Notes under the pieces: model-generated | What the model was told of the DNA's origin: nothing | Databases searched by the model: none | What the model saw: the letters and a program-made list of their open reading frames with translations, nothing else | Shown: one piece after another, positions 37,301-46,495 of the stretch | How the letters are laid out: every line of letters starts with the position of its first letter | How positions within the stretch are numbered: position 1 is the stretch's first letter | Assembly: GCA_019188255.1 (NCBI GenBank) | Contig: JAETXT010000005.1 | Location: 4,712,001-4,776,000 of the forward strand | Source: Verticillium longisporum | Taxonomy: Eukaryota > Ascomycota > Sordariomycetes > Glomerellales > Plectosphaerellaceae | DNA length: 64,000 nt | Reading direction: 5' to 3' | Translations under genes and position numbers: made by a program

Positions 37301-37363
37301 TCGACCCTGCGAGGGCGAAGGAGGCTGATATGTGGATGTGGGCAGGAGTACCAGCTCTGCCAT
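34314..37363 (-). CDS. Large SAM-dependent methyltransferase
   Basis: This is a single-exon gene of about 1000 residues. The C-terminal third is a class I methyltransferase: motif I ILDLGGQATCDWAWHCA, then LTRLPFADAQFDLVSARELH, then RVLKPGGYLDFSLLDSDL. The long N-terminal part is Ser/Pro/Glu-rich and looks disordered, with two AEQFYR repeats near the middle. The substrate is unknown. Frame slips are clear at two places: one base missing in GGGGG at 36845-36849 (joins ARKALPP to LVIPAALINTTDDRSARSLK) and one in GGGG at 36768-36771 (joins NKLISP to VPPTPPTRVEMSPEVFSFM). A third break lies near 37240-37260. It separates ATG 37363 (MAELVLLPTSTYQPPSPSQG, good start context) from TASNGISSSTARTNDNATAA, which reads through to MSDHFPTPRGFHF at 37149. 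If that join is wrong, the start is 37149. Confidence 0.7.
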
Positions 37364-38587
37364 GGTTGCGTCGGGCTGTGTATTGGTGGATGCGGTCTGG
37401 GAAGCTGATGCTCCGGGAGCTGATGCTCTGGGAAGCTGGTGCTCTGGGAAGCTGGTGCTCCGGGAAGCTGACGCAAAACAAGACGGCGATGCAAAACCAG
37501 GGTCGATTGGCTGGAAGTGATAGTAAATATAGGTATAGGATGAGGAAGAAGGCGCAGCAGGAAGAGACGCGCAGCGCCAGCCGCCTGCTCTGATCAAGAA
37601 GGGGGAAACGCGGTATCGAATAGAAACAACAGGGCCTTGATAAACGACAGGCTGCCTCGGTCAACGAAGCTTTCTATGAAGTCGATTTGGCACGAAGAAG
37701 AACTCAACTCTGAGAGTGTGGTTGAAAGAAAAAAAGAAGCACAGAGTGGACGAGAAGGAGAGTAAGGTCGATCATCGGGCCATCCAGCGAAAGGCTGAAT
37801 GGGGGGAAGACGTAGCGTCTTATTGAAGCAGAGGCAAGGCGAGTGGTTCACTCTCGAGCGAGCATGGTGAGCGGCTAGATGGACAGCAAGCGGCTGCATG
37901 ATGCAGGCGAGCGGGAAAGACCTGGCAGCCGGTGCCTTGGTGTTCCTTGAGTGTGACAAGCCGAGCGGCGGGTGGGCGTGGGCACACGATGGGCCTTCTT
38001 TCCTGGCCTCTTCGAGGCATCCAAGTCGGCGTCGCAAAGCCCATCCTCAGCGTGTCAAACCAATGAGGATGGAAAGCGGCTGCATGTCATCTGCTGGGAC
38101 AACGAGCATCGGGCCAGTCAAGGTCGTGAGATGGCTTGGATGGCGCGCGCATAACGACATGGAGGTGTGGTGGAGGTCAGGAAAGGGCAGAAGCGTCCGG
38201 ATCGGGCAATGGGGAGGGGTCGACTCGTGTGGCTCCCCGGCCAATGAGGGCGACGCGTCCCTTGTCCGGCGCTTAACTCGACACAGCCCTTGTCATTGGT
38301 GCGCTCTGCATCGCTCTGCCCCACCGTGTCTGGGGGCTGGGCCTTGGGGCCTTCGCGGCTTCGGGGCTTCGGCGGGAGTTCAGCCCCAACTGTGGCTGAC
38401 TGTGGGACACGGAGGAAGAAGGCATCGTCTCCATTGAGGCTTGTAACCATTGGTTATGTACGCACGCCCGAAATGTTCCACTTGATACATCGTGTATGAA
38501 ATAGGCGGTATGCATCTGCAAAGACTGCTTTATGGAGCCGAGGGCCACGTTGCAATAAATTCTTTCTTCTCCAATCCGTCACTCGTA
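37364..38587. other. Promoter region of the methyltransferase gene
   Basis: About 1.2 kb without a supportable gene. At about 37405-37480, just upstream of the proposed start, a 15-18-base unit related to GGAAGCTGGTGCTCTG is repeated four to five times imperfectly. Short open frames in the rest have no visible features. Confidence 0.5.
37405..37480. repeat. Imperfect tandem repeat of 15-18 bp
   Basis: Variants of GGAAGCTGGTGCTCTG and GGGAGCTGATGCTCTG follow one another four to five times upstream of the methyltransferase start. The copies differ at a few positions. Confidence 0.75.
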
Positions 38588-38671
38588 GGACCGGTAGCTC
38601 AGGGGTAGAGCGTGCGATTGCAGTATTGCAACATTATCGCAATGTCAGTGGTTCAAATCCGCTTCGGTCCT
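38588..38671 (+). tRNA. tRNA-Cys(GCA) with 12-nt intron
   Basis: The acceptor stem GGACCGG pairs with TCGGTCC. The D arm is GCTC-loop-GAGC, and the T arm contains GGTTCAAATCC. The anticodon loop TTGCAGA carries anticodon GCA at 38620-38622. A 12-base intron (38624-38635, TATTGCAACATT) sits at the canonical position one base after the anticodon. It contains TTGCAA, which can pair with the anticodon region as in typical nuclear tRNA introns. A T4 run at 38677-38680 can end pol III transcription. Confidence 0.93.
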
Positions 38672-38776
38672 ATGTCTTTTGACCTTCTTGTTCCCTTTTT
38701 TGTTCTTGTTCAAATACTTGATCGACTACATAACAAAATCCTCAGGACGAGCGAGGTATGAGGAACTGAGTTCATA

Positions 38777-38871
38777 GGCGTCCCTCGTTCGGAGGCGTCC
38801 CTCGTTCGGAGGCGTCCCTCGTTCGGAGGCGTCCCTCGTTCGGAGGCGTCCCTCGTTCGGAGGCGTCCCTA
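38777..38871. repeat. 17-bp tandem repeat between the tRNA genes
   Basis: The unit GGCGTCCCTCGTTCGGA occurs five times without change at 38777-38861, followed by a partial sixth copy (38862 to about 38870). It lies about 105 bases after the first tRNA-Cys and 123 before the second. Exact identity between copies suggests recent expansion or an active homogenising process. Confidence 0.95.
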
Positions 38872-38993
38872 TTCTTTCTCTCCAACTCCATCTCCGATGA
38901 ATGAGAATTGCTCTCTCACAAAGATGCGAGTTCAATAACTGTCCGTGCTGCCCTACATGAAGCGGTTGCCGCCTTCTGCTTATTCATCAACTA

Positions 38994-39065
38994 GGACTGG
39001 TAGCTCAGGGGTAGAGCATGCGATTGCAGATCGCAATGTCAGTGGTTCGAATCCGCTTCAGTCCT
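38994..39065 (+). tRNA. tRNA-Cys(GCA), intronless
   Basis: The acceptor stem GGACTGG pairs with TCAGTCC. The anticodon stem TGCGA/TCGCA closes loop TTGCAGA with anticodon GCA at 39026-39028. The T arm contains GGTTCGAATCC. The body matches the upstream tRNA-Cys except for the missing 12-nt intron and a few bases, including a compensating acceptor-stem pair (C-G there, T-A here). A T6 terminator lies at 39069-39074. Confidence 0.93.
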
Positions 39066-39939
39066 ATCTTTTTTGTTTCGTCGTCACACACTCCACACCA
39101 CACGATGCATCGTCGACCGGATGCTTTGCGGCAATCAGCCCGTTGGTTGCAACCAGCACACGAGCGTGTCAACGCACCGAGTTTCAATGACACTACAGAG
39201 GCAGACACGATCTGCTATCGTGTCTGTTGCGTGTGCTGTTCTATTTTGACACTTGAAACTACCGTAACAAAAAGCTGAGTCTGCAACTCGTCACAGGTTC
39301 TCTGCTCGCATTGGCAGGTGTAAGTAAGTAAGCAAGTATCTTCACCACCAGCGAGGTTCATCTTGGACCTTGACAACAGCTCAGCAGCATATCATCGGTG
39401 GACCTGCCATGCTGCTCTACACAGACAGCCAAACATATCGTCGAGGCAATCGACAAAGGTTTCCAGAGTCAAGGGCGACTCCCTCCCCCCATTCGGAAGG
39501 GCCTCGCCTGAGTGCTGCATGAACACAACAACCAGCAACCCCGGTCGCGCTACATCTCGGATGGGTTGGAACAGGTTGGGCAGTGTGACATTGATTTCCA
39601 GGGCGCCTAATGATGTAGACTCCCGTCGATGGGCGGCTACTGAACTCTCTGGGGTGCCCTCAGTGCCGCCCCCCAGTAAGCCATCCCGTTAGCTAAGCAG
39701 ACGAGGCGGTGCAAGCTCATACGCCTCAGGAACCCCGCCATCCTGTTGATCCTACGGTACCAAGCAAAACCACCCCGCAGTCGCTCTGCGAGAGGCCTGC
39801 TGCGTCTGTTGTCGGAAACGAAGCTGCGAACCACGCGTTGTTCTGCACAACCTCACCAATTCCGCTTTCCCAAGCTCTCAATCACCAACGCCAACACTTC
39901 TTTCATCAGTCCTACCATATCCCCCTGACACCCGCTCTT
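39066..39939. other. Intergenic and TMA22 promoter
   Basis: About 870 bases with no supportable gene. The region lies between the tRNA pair and TMA22 and should hold the TMA22 promoter and leader. Confidence 0.5.
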
Positions 39940-40786
39940 ATGGCCGATACGGAGCAAGCCGATTTTGAGCCCCAGAGCCGTCACGTCACATATTGTGGTG
40001 GTAAGAATTGAACCCCTCCTCCCATTTACCCCTCCGAGATCGACGTCACAAGCTTTGCGTGAAAACTAACCACACCTTTGTCCGCAGTCTGCACTCTCCC
40101 CCCCGAGGTACGATCCCAACAGCTCTCTCTCTCTCCCACATGTACCCCATGGCACACACACACACGCAAGTTCCCGTGTGCATGGGGGAAAAAAACCCAA
40201 AAGCAAGTCCTTTGAAACCTGACCCGTACGACGCCAACACGCGTAGTTTTGCGAATATGGCGGCACGGTAAAGAAGTGCCAGGAGTGGCTCGAGAAGAAC
40301 GACCGCCCGCTCTACGACAGGATCTGGTCGCCCGAGGCCCTCGAGGCCGCGACGGCGTCCCTGTCCGTCGAGGCGCAGAAGCGCGCCGCCAAAGACGCCC
40401 AGAAGAAGGCCGCCAAGGCCGAGGCCGCCGAGGCCAAGCAGGCCGACCGCCTCGCCAACAGCACCATCACCATCAAGCGCATCGAGCGCAACAAGAAGAA
40501 GTTTGTCACGGCCGTCATCGGCCTCGAAGCCTTTGGCCTCGACCTCAAAAAGGTCGCAAAGGACCTCGGCAAGAAGTTCGCCACCGGCTCCTCCGTCAGC
40601 AAGCTGCCCAGCGGCGGCTCCGAGATTGTCGTCCAGGGCGACGTCAGCGACGAGATTGAGGAGTCCCTGCCCGAGAAGTACAAGGAGATACCCGAGGACA
40701 ACATTGAGCTGGTCGACGACAAGAAGCTGAAGAAGAAGGCCGCCCAGGCCCCCGCCGCCGCTGCGGGGGCCGCTGGCAGCAGTTAG
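39940..40786 (+). CDS. TMA22: TMA22/DENR translation factor
   Basis: Three exons: 39940-40000, 40088-40107 (a 20-nt microexon) and 40247-40786, with donors GTAAGA and GTACGA and acceptors CAG and TAG. The 206-residue product begins with the zinc-binding knuckle VTYCGVCTLPPEFCEYGG, whose four cysteines are spread over all three exons. A Lys/Ala-rich linker follows, then a SUI1 domain (ITIKRIERNKKKFVTAVIGL, then DLGKKFATGSSV and IVVQGDV). This is the DENR/Tma22 layout. With its partner Tma20 the protein recycles 40S subunits and promotes re-initiation. All splice phases agree and the frame is intact. Confidence 0.95.
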
Positions 40787-41072
40787 CCCAGTCGGGGGGG
40801 GAATCTGTATGTGCTCATGAGAAAACAAGAAACTCCTTTGCATTCGGGAAGCCGCTGATGAGCGGGTGTGCGAGCGACTGCCAAATAAACTGCATAGCCT
40901 TCACGCCAATCCCTTGTGTGTTGCCCCGCATTGTAATCGTGAAACCCAAAAGAACGCCCCAGCCGTCAGTGCCGTATTCAATACCAGGAAAACTTTCAAG
41001 TGAGCCCTTTTGACCAGGCGAAACCAAATCATCCGTACCTCATGGTACATTACGTGCATCAACACAGATCGG

Positions 41073-42295
41073 CTAGCCCCGCTTCCGGAGCACTCTTGTA
41101 GACCCTGCCGTAGATGCCGCCGTCGCCTTGGATGCCGCAGCCGCAGCCGTAGCAGTAGCAGCTGCCTTCTTCGCGGTGCTGGCGGCGACGCCCTTCCTGA
41201 TGGTCCCCATGACCGTTCGCTTCGCCCCTGTGGCCGCCGTGGCTTTGGCGGCGGCAGGCTTCTTGACAACCGTCGCCGTGCTTCCGTCGCTCGACTCGCT
41301 GACCCGCCGACCGGTGCGGGTAGCTGGCCGTACCTGGGGGGGTTTACTGGCCGCAGGAGCGGCTCGTCTTGTTCGCGACGCGGCTGGGGCTGCGGAAGGG
41401 GCTGCTGAGGCGGAGCTCGTCGTGGAGGAGGTCGTCGTCTTACGGGTAGGGGCTGGGCGAGCGGCTTTCGCCCTCTCAACCATGTTCGTCAGAGCAGACC
41501 GTGCCGTCGTGGGCGCTTTGGTGGGCGAGGCGGGCCTTGAGAAGGCGGGCTTTGCCGGCGAGGCCATTGTGCGCTCACGCGGGAGGTAGCGAGCATTGGT
41601 CGACGTGGGTGAAAGTATCTGGGCCGCCTCGGGGATAGTCGAAATGTGAGCGGGGCCACCGCGGTGCTTCTTCTTGGGATTGTCGATTCCTTGGTTCTCC
41701 TTGTCACCTGCCATGTCCTCACTGGCAGAGGTCAGCGATGATGATGAGCGACGCACCAGATGTGTGAACTAACCTCAGCCGTTTCCTGGGGCGCGATGCG
41801 GGTTGTGACGCGTTGACTGTCTTGACCGGGCTGGCCCTGGGAGGAAAGTCCTTCTCCGGCACGGGCGGCGGACGCGCAGCCGCGGCAAGCTTCTTCTGCT
41901 GCTCGGCGCACTTGGCGACCAGGTCCTGCATGGTGGACTTGAGAAGCGATCTGGGGATTCTGTTGACGCGCATTTCGACTCGCGATCGCAGGCTCTGTGC
42001 CTGGGCATGATACTGGGCGCGCAACCGTCTCGCGCGATCTGTGACTGGTAGGCGTGTCAGTGTCTACGCGTCTCGATACTTGCCACCCACGGTCTGGAGA
42101 TGACATACTCTCAAGCTGCAGGTTTTCGATCAAGGCCTGCTTTTGTTCAAGTGTGATGCCCTTCCTCTTCTTGATCGGGCTCTTGCGTATCGGCGTTGCT
42201 GCCGTCTTTGTAGGGATCATGTGTCTGTCGGGGGACGTGGCATGCTGCGCTGGGGAGTCGCCTGACACGCGTCTGTTCGCTCGAACTGGCGCCAT
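41073..42295 (-). CDS. Borealin/Nbl1-like chromosomal passenger protein
   Basis: Three exons: 42295-42109, 42044-41774 and 41721-41073, with donors GTATGT and GTTAGT and acceptors CAG. The product is 368 residues. The region across exons 1 and 2 (GITLEQKQALIENLQLEITD, then RARRLRAQYHAQAQSLRSRV) matches the Nbl1/borealin N-terminal helix. That helix bundles with INCENP and survivin in the chromosomal passenger complex. The rest is basic and Ala/Thr/Lys-rich with KEN-like (GDKENQG) and PKKKHRG segments, consistent with a nuclear, cell-cycle-regulated protein. Fungal proteins of this family often carry such a long disordered tail. It lies tail-to-tail with TMA22 and head-to-head with RPN10. Confidence 0.85.
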
Positions 42296-42830
42296 TCTGC
42301 TTTATTTGGATGGCGTGTCGGACTCGATAGTGCAAAGGTCGTGCATTCGGGAGATGAAAGGTAGAGAGGTCGTATTGATGTGTGGGAGCGCCGATGATGG
42401 AGGATCGGCTCCTGAGTGGACGGAGCTGGTGTATGGGTGTAAACAAACCTGGGAGACGGGACCTGATGGTCGCCTTACGTAAGGAAGGCCGGGCCCCCAA
42501 AGGACATGGCCCGTGTGTACATGTACTTGTACATGTACATGGAGCAGGTGGAGCTTCCCTCAACCAACCAATTGATGACCGCTAGGCTGAACTGCCTTAC
42601 GACAGACGGGACAGGAGCTCTCGTCGTGAAGCTGGCTGTACATCACCCACGCCTCTGCAGCTTTCTAGACCAGCACTGGCCATCGCAACCTGCGCAACGT
42701 CATCCCAACTGTCGACAACCTACAGAACCGCACACCATTGCAAGTCACATTCTCCGACCATCACACATCCCTTCTGTCGACACGCCCACCTTCCCTTTTC
42801 TACGACTCAGCCGGAGCACCGCCGCCCAAG
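42296..42830. promoter_or_regulatory. Bidirectional promoter, Nbl1 and RPN10
   Basis: The 535 bases between the two start codons must serve both genes. Two strong palindromes stand out: CCTTACGTAAGG at 42473-42484, whose core TTACGTAA is a bZIP-type site, and the near-palindrome around TGTACATGTAC at about 42515-42540. No other gene is visible here. Confidence 0.6.
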
Positions 42831-43810
42831 ATGGTTCTCGAAGCGGTCATGGTTGTCGTCGACAACAGCGAGAGCAGCCGCAACGGTGACTACCAGCCCA
42901 CACGGTTCGACTCGCAGGCCGATGCCGCCAACGTGATCTTCCAGACCATCACGAACAGCAACCCCGAGTCGTCTGTGGGACTGATGAGCATGGGCGGCAA
43001 GGGCCCCGAGGTCCTCGTCACGCTCACCACGGAACAGGGCAAGATTCTCGAGGGCCTCCATCGCACTAAGAACAAGATCAAGGGGTCCTCGCACCTTGCT
43101 ACAGGAATCCAGGTCGCCGGTGTACGTTCAAAGCTCTCACCCTCTTTCCGCGGGATACACCCCTCTGCAACAGTCCATGGTTGACTAATCACCCCCCCTC
43201 GCGCGCAGCTGGCTCTCAAGCACCGTCAAAACAAGTCGCAACGTCAACGGATAATCGTCTTTGTCTGCTCGCCGATCGAGGAGGAGGAGAAGAAGCTGGT
43301 GCAGCTCGCCAAGAAGATGAAGAAGGGCAACGTCTCGGTCGACTTTGTGCTCTTTGGCGCCCACGACGACGACGAGACCCAGCAGAAGCTGCAGGCCTTC
43401 AACGAGAACGTCAAGGGAGGCGAGGGCTCACATCTGGTCGTCATCCCCCGAGCGCCAAGCTGCTCAGCGACCAGCTCATCTCGTCCCCGATATTGCTCGG
43501 CGAGGGCGCCGGCAACGGTGGCGGCAGCGGCGGTGGCGGCGCGGGTGGTGGCGGCGACGGTGGCGGCGACTTTGACGGCCTCGACTTTGACCCGTCCATG
43601 GACCCCGAGCTCGCGCTGGCGCTGCGCATGAGCATGGAGGAGGAGAAGGCGCGACAGGAGAAGAAGGCACGCGGGGGTGCCGAGGCTGCCCAGGAGGCTT
43701 CGCTGGACGACATCAAGGAGGATGGCGAGTCGGCCCCGCTGCTGGGCGAGGCGAGCGGCAGCAGCGACAAGAAGGACAAGAAGGACGACGATAAGATGGA
43801 CACGTCATAG
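42831..43810 (+). CDS. RPN10: 26S proteasome ubiquitin receptor RPN10
   Basis: Two exons: 42831-43121 and 43209-43810, with donor GTACGT and acceptor CAG. The N-terminal von Willebrand A domain starts VLEAVMVVVDNSESSRNGDY and continues RIIVFVCSPIEEEEKKL and SVDFVLFGAHDDDET. After a glycine-rich linker a ubiquitin-interacting motif reads DPELALALRMSMEEEKARQ. This is the standard Rpn10/S5a layout: a receptor in the regulatory particle that binds ubiquitin chains. The frame slips inside the vWA end. One extra C in the run at 43445-43449 joins SHLVVIP to PSAKLLSDQLISSP, the expected conserved sequence. Without it the ubiquitin-interacting motif would be lost. Its end is 193 bases from the convergent TRS23 gene. 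Confidence 0.93.
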
Positions 43811-44002
43811 ACTCACAAGGCCGCGAGCGTGTTCATCCTTGGAGCCTTAGATCCGAGTGTGTAGTAACAATAACAGACAATACCAAGGTTTAGAAGGCCT
43901 GCCGACATTTTCTCTCAGAGGCACGCAGATAATGCTGCCGCCAAATGTGTTGATTCACGCTCTCATTCGTGTGGTTTCAAAGCTGATTCTGTCATTACGC
44001 TA

Positions 44003-44594
44003 TCACCTATTGTTGATTTCTCTCATGTACGACAGCAGCTTCCGGTCGAAAATCTCGCAACGGACGGGCATCTCCAGCTGGTAAAAGGGGTTCTTCATGA
44101 CATAGTCGCTGTACAGGTCGTAGATCTTGCGCATCGTCACGTCGACGTTGACCTGTGTCGTGTCGGTGAAGAGCAGGAACTTGGTCCCTGTCAGCGTGTT
44201 GAAGCACTGGAGCCGGAAGTTCTCCGTCTCCATGACCTCGAGGCCCGACGGCGGCTCTGGCCGGCTCGGTATGCTTCCGGAGACAGTGGATGTGCGGTTG
44301 GGTTGGATCTGGATGGGATCCAGGCGGGCTGTGATGGCGTGGACGCTGGAAAGGGGATGGGAAGGTCAGCACGGCGTGGCCCGGACTGAAAGGGGGAAGA
44401 TGCGCAGCTCTCACCCATGGAATGTGCCCGCTAGAACGAGGTAATCATTCGTGCTGAGTTGGTTGAGCCCACCCTCGTGAAAGGTCCGGTGAAAGATGAG
44501 ACCGCCGGCCTTGTTGATGATGATGACGGCGAAGACAGTCCTGTGAGCCGATGAGCATGTGGGCAATGGAGCCGGAGAGATGGCATACTTACAT
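44003..44594 (-). CDS. TRS23: TRAPP complex subunit Trs23
   Basis: Three coding exons: 44594-44593, 44540-44415 and 44345-44003. The first holds only the AT of the start codon; the G comes from exon 2 (donor GTAAGT, acceptor CAG). The 156-residue product reads [20 protein letters not shown] at the start. It continues with [20 protein letters not shown] and [20 protein letters not shown], hallmarks of Trs23/TRAPPC4. TRAPP is the guanine-nucleotide exchange complex for Ypt1/Rab1 in ER-to-Golgi traffic. The length is near that of other filamentous-fungal members and shorter than the yeast protein. No other start fits the conserved N-terminus. Confidence 0.92.
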
Positions 44595-45133
44595 GGTTCG
44601 TCTTCGGCTCCTGCGGTATTATGAAGTGGTTGATTTGATCGTCATTTGTCTGCTCAGACGTCCAATCTCATGGTGTTATCACAAGTGGCCAGCACAATAC
44701 CGTTATGTCGGATTTCGAGACGAGATGAGGCCGAGTACAGGCAGGCTGGTGAGCACGGGTGAAGCGCGGGCGGATGGCCCACTGTCTAGACGCGCCTCAG
44801 AGCGACCCCCCCACTACAGCTTTGGCTCCCCCCAGGCGCCAGGTACCTTCTAGCGTGCCTGGTCCAAGTACATTCAGGTCCGTGCATGATGGTGGGAATC
44901 GACATTCAGTCTTCCATCAATCTTTCAGCCTCATGCACGACGGGCACGACACGCCATCTTCCGCCTACTCATCCCCGCCATCAGCAATTACGATAATCGT
45001 TTCTCGACCACCAACGCAATTGAACTCGAGCCATAAGCTGCGACTTTTATTGGCCCTTCTCAGCAGGACCCTTCCACCAACTCGCGACGGCGCGACAAGG
45101 CTACCTACCTCATCGCAGCACCGCCCCTCCAAA
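44595..45133. promoter_or_regulatory. Divergent promoter region, TRS23 and RPB4
   Basis: The 539 bases between the two start codons carry both promoters. No coding exon is supported. I see no outstanding motif beyond C/T-rich leader sequence before RPB4. Confidence 0.5.
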
Positions 45134-45835
45134 ATGGCCGACCAGGGCGACTCGACACTGATCCCGCCCCGGAAGCAGGAGCGCAAGCGCTTCAAGCCCA
45201 CCTCGCGACCCCGCCCCCCCGTCCCCGGCCAGGAGAAGGCCGAGGCCGTGCTCGAGCTGGGCGAGTTCCAGGAGGTCGACACGCTGACCCTCTCCGAGGC
45301 CTCGCTCGTCATCAACGCCCTCGTCACCAAGCGCAGGATGGATCGCAAGAACGTCAACGAGACCGAGTACGCCATGTGTTCCTTCCCCCTCCCCCTTCGC
45401 TGCTGCACCCACGACGGCGCGAACTCTCTTGCCGTCCCAGCAGAAAGCCTTGGATGACCAAAACTGACACGCCGTCTCTCTGCAGGATGCTCACGCAAAC
45501 CCTCAACTACCTAGACGCCTTCTCGCGCTTCCGCCAGAAAGAAAACGTCGAGGCCGTCGAGCGACTGCTCAGCGCCCACAAGCAGCTCGCCAAGTTTGAG
45601 CGCGCACAAATAGGTTCGTCCTTTTCCTCAACGCAAACTCCCTGCCTGCCCTCGCAGGAAAGCGGTAGTTTGTACCCATTGATCCAGACTGCTGACCATT
45701 TCAATCTACGTAGGCTCCCTCTGCTGCGAGACGGCCGAAGAAGCCAAGATGCTCATCCCGTCCCTCCAAGACAAGATCACCGACGAAGACCTCCAGGAGC
45801 TTCTCGACGAGATCAGCAAGCTGCAGAGCAGGTGA
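45134..45835 (+). CDS. RPB4: RNA polymerase II subunit RPB4
   Basis: Three exons: 45134-45366, 45486-45613 and 45714-45835, with donors GTACGC and GTTCGT and acceptors CAG and TAG. The 160-residue product has the Rpb4/RPC9 core: LTLSEASLVINALVTKRR, then MLTQTLNYLDAFSRFRQKEN, then FERAQIGSLCCETAEEAKML and the C-terminal helix ITDEDLQELLDEISKLQ. With Rpb7 it forms the stalk of RNA polymerase II and takes part in mRNA export and decay. All phases agree and the frame is intact. The basic N-terminus (PPRKQERKRFKPTSRPRPP) is species-variable. Confidence 0.95.
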
Positions 45836-46495
45836 CGTGCCGGACACATGGGCGAGAGTGAGCAACGGGGCACATTTCCACCGCACTCTCTTGTAGGAAA
45901 GGGCAAGCCGCTCCCGTGGATGGTGGTCAACGTCGCGGTAGTGCAGGGCTTTTCATAGACGGCGACGCTCGGGACAGGCACAGGGATAAAAGGGATGAGT
46001 GCAAAGGCAGGCAGCAGTCATCAGGCTGCGCATCGATTCGAGACATGACTGCATGTTGTTAGGCGTATAACCGGCTCTTTCACCGGGCGGGACGGGAGGG
46101 ATGGAACGGACAGATTGCTTTGTATGTGTTGAATACCCATCCAATTTCTCTTGCCCTTATGAACAGCTCGCTCGAATGTCGTGGTCTTGGATCCTCACCA
46201 TGATCTCGTCAAGGCGGTGCATTGACTTCTCGATTCTCTTCGAGGACGAAAGGCGATAGCCATGCACTGCACACTGGCTGTAGGTTGCAGCGTGGCGGAT
46301 GTCAGCAGATGACTAGTGCTGAACTGCGACAAAATGTACATGAAGCCAAAGACGGTATTAATCGTGGAAAGCAGCCGCGGGTATACCCAACGCCAGAAAC
46401 AGAACCAAAACAAAGACACTTGTTCCCCCGACCCTGAACCCCGTCGACCACCCCACAAAGCCTTGTTGCGACCTCTTCAGATGACATCCAACCCA
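45836..46495. other. 3' region between convergent genes
   Basis: About 660 bases lie between RPB4 and the membrane-protein gene. No other gene is supported. Confidence 0.5.

Noticed and set aside
40046..40843. A 265-codon minus-strand frame opposite TMA22
   Set aside because: The plus strand encodes intact DENR zinc and SUI1 domains; this frame is low-complexity Leu/Gly/Asp.
42078..42088. A GGTGGCAAG string like the proteasome element PACE upstream of RPN10
   Set aside because: It is one base off, lies inside the first intron of the neighbouring gene, and is about 750 bases from RPN10.
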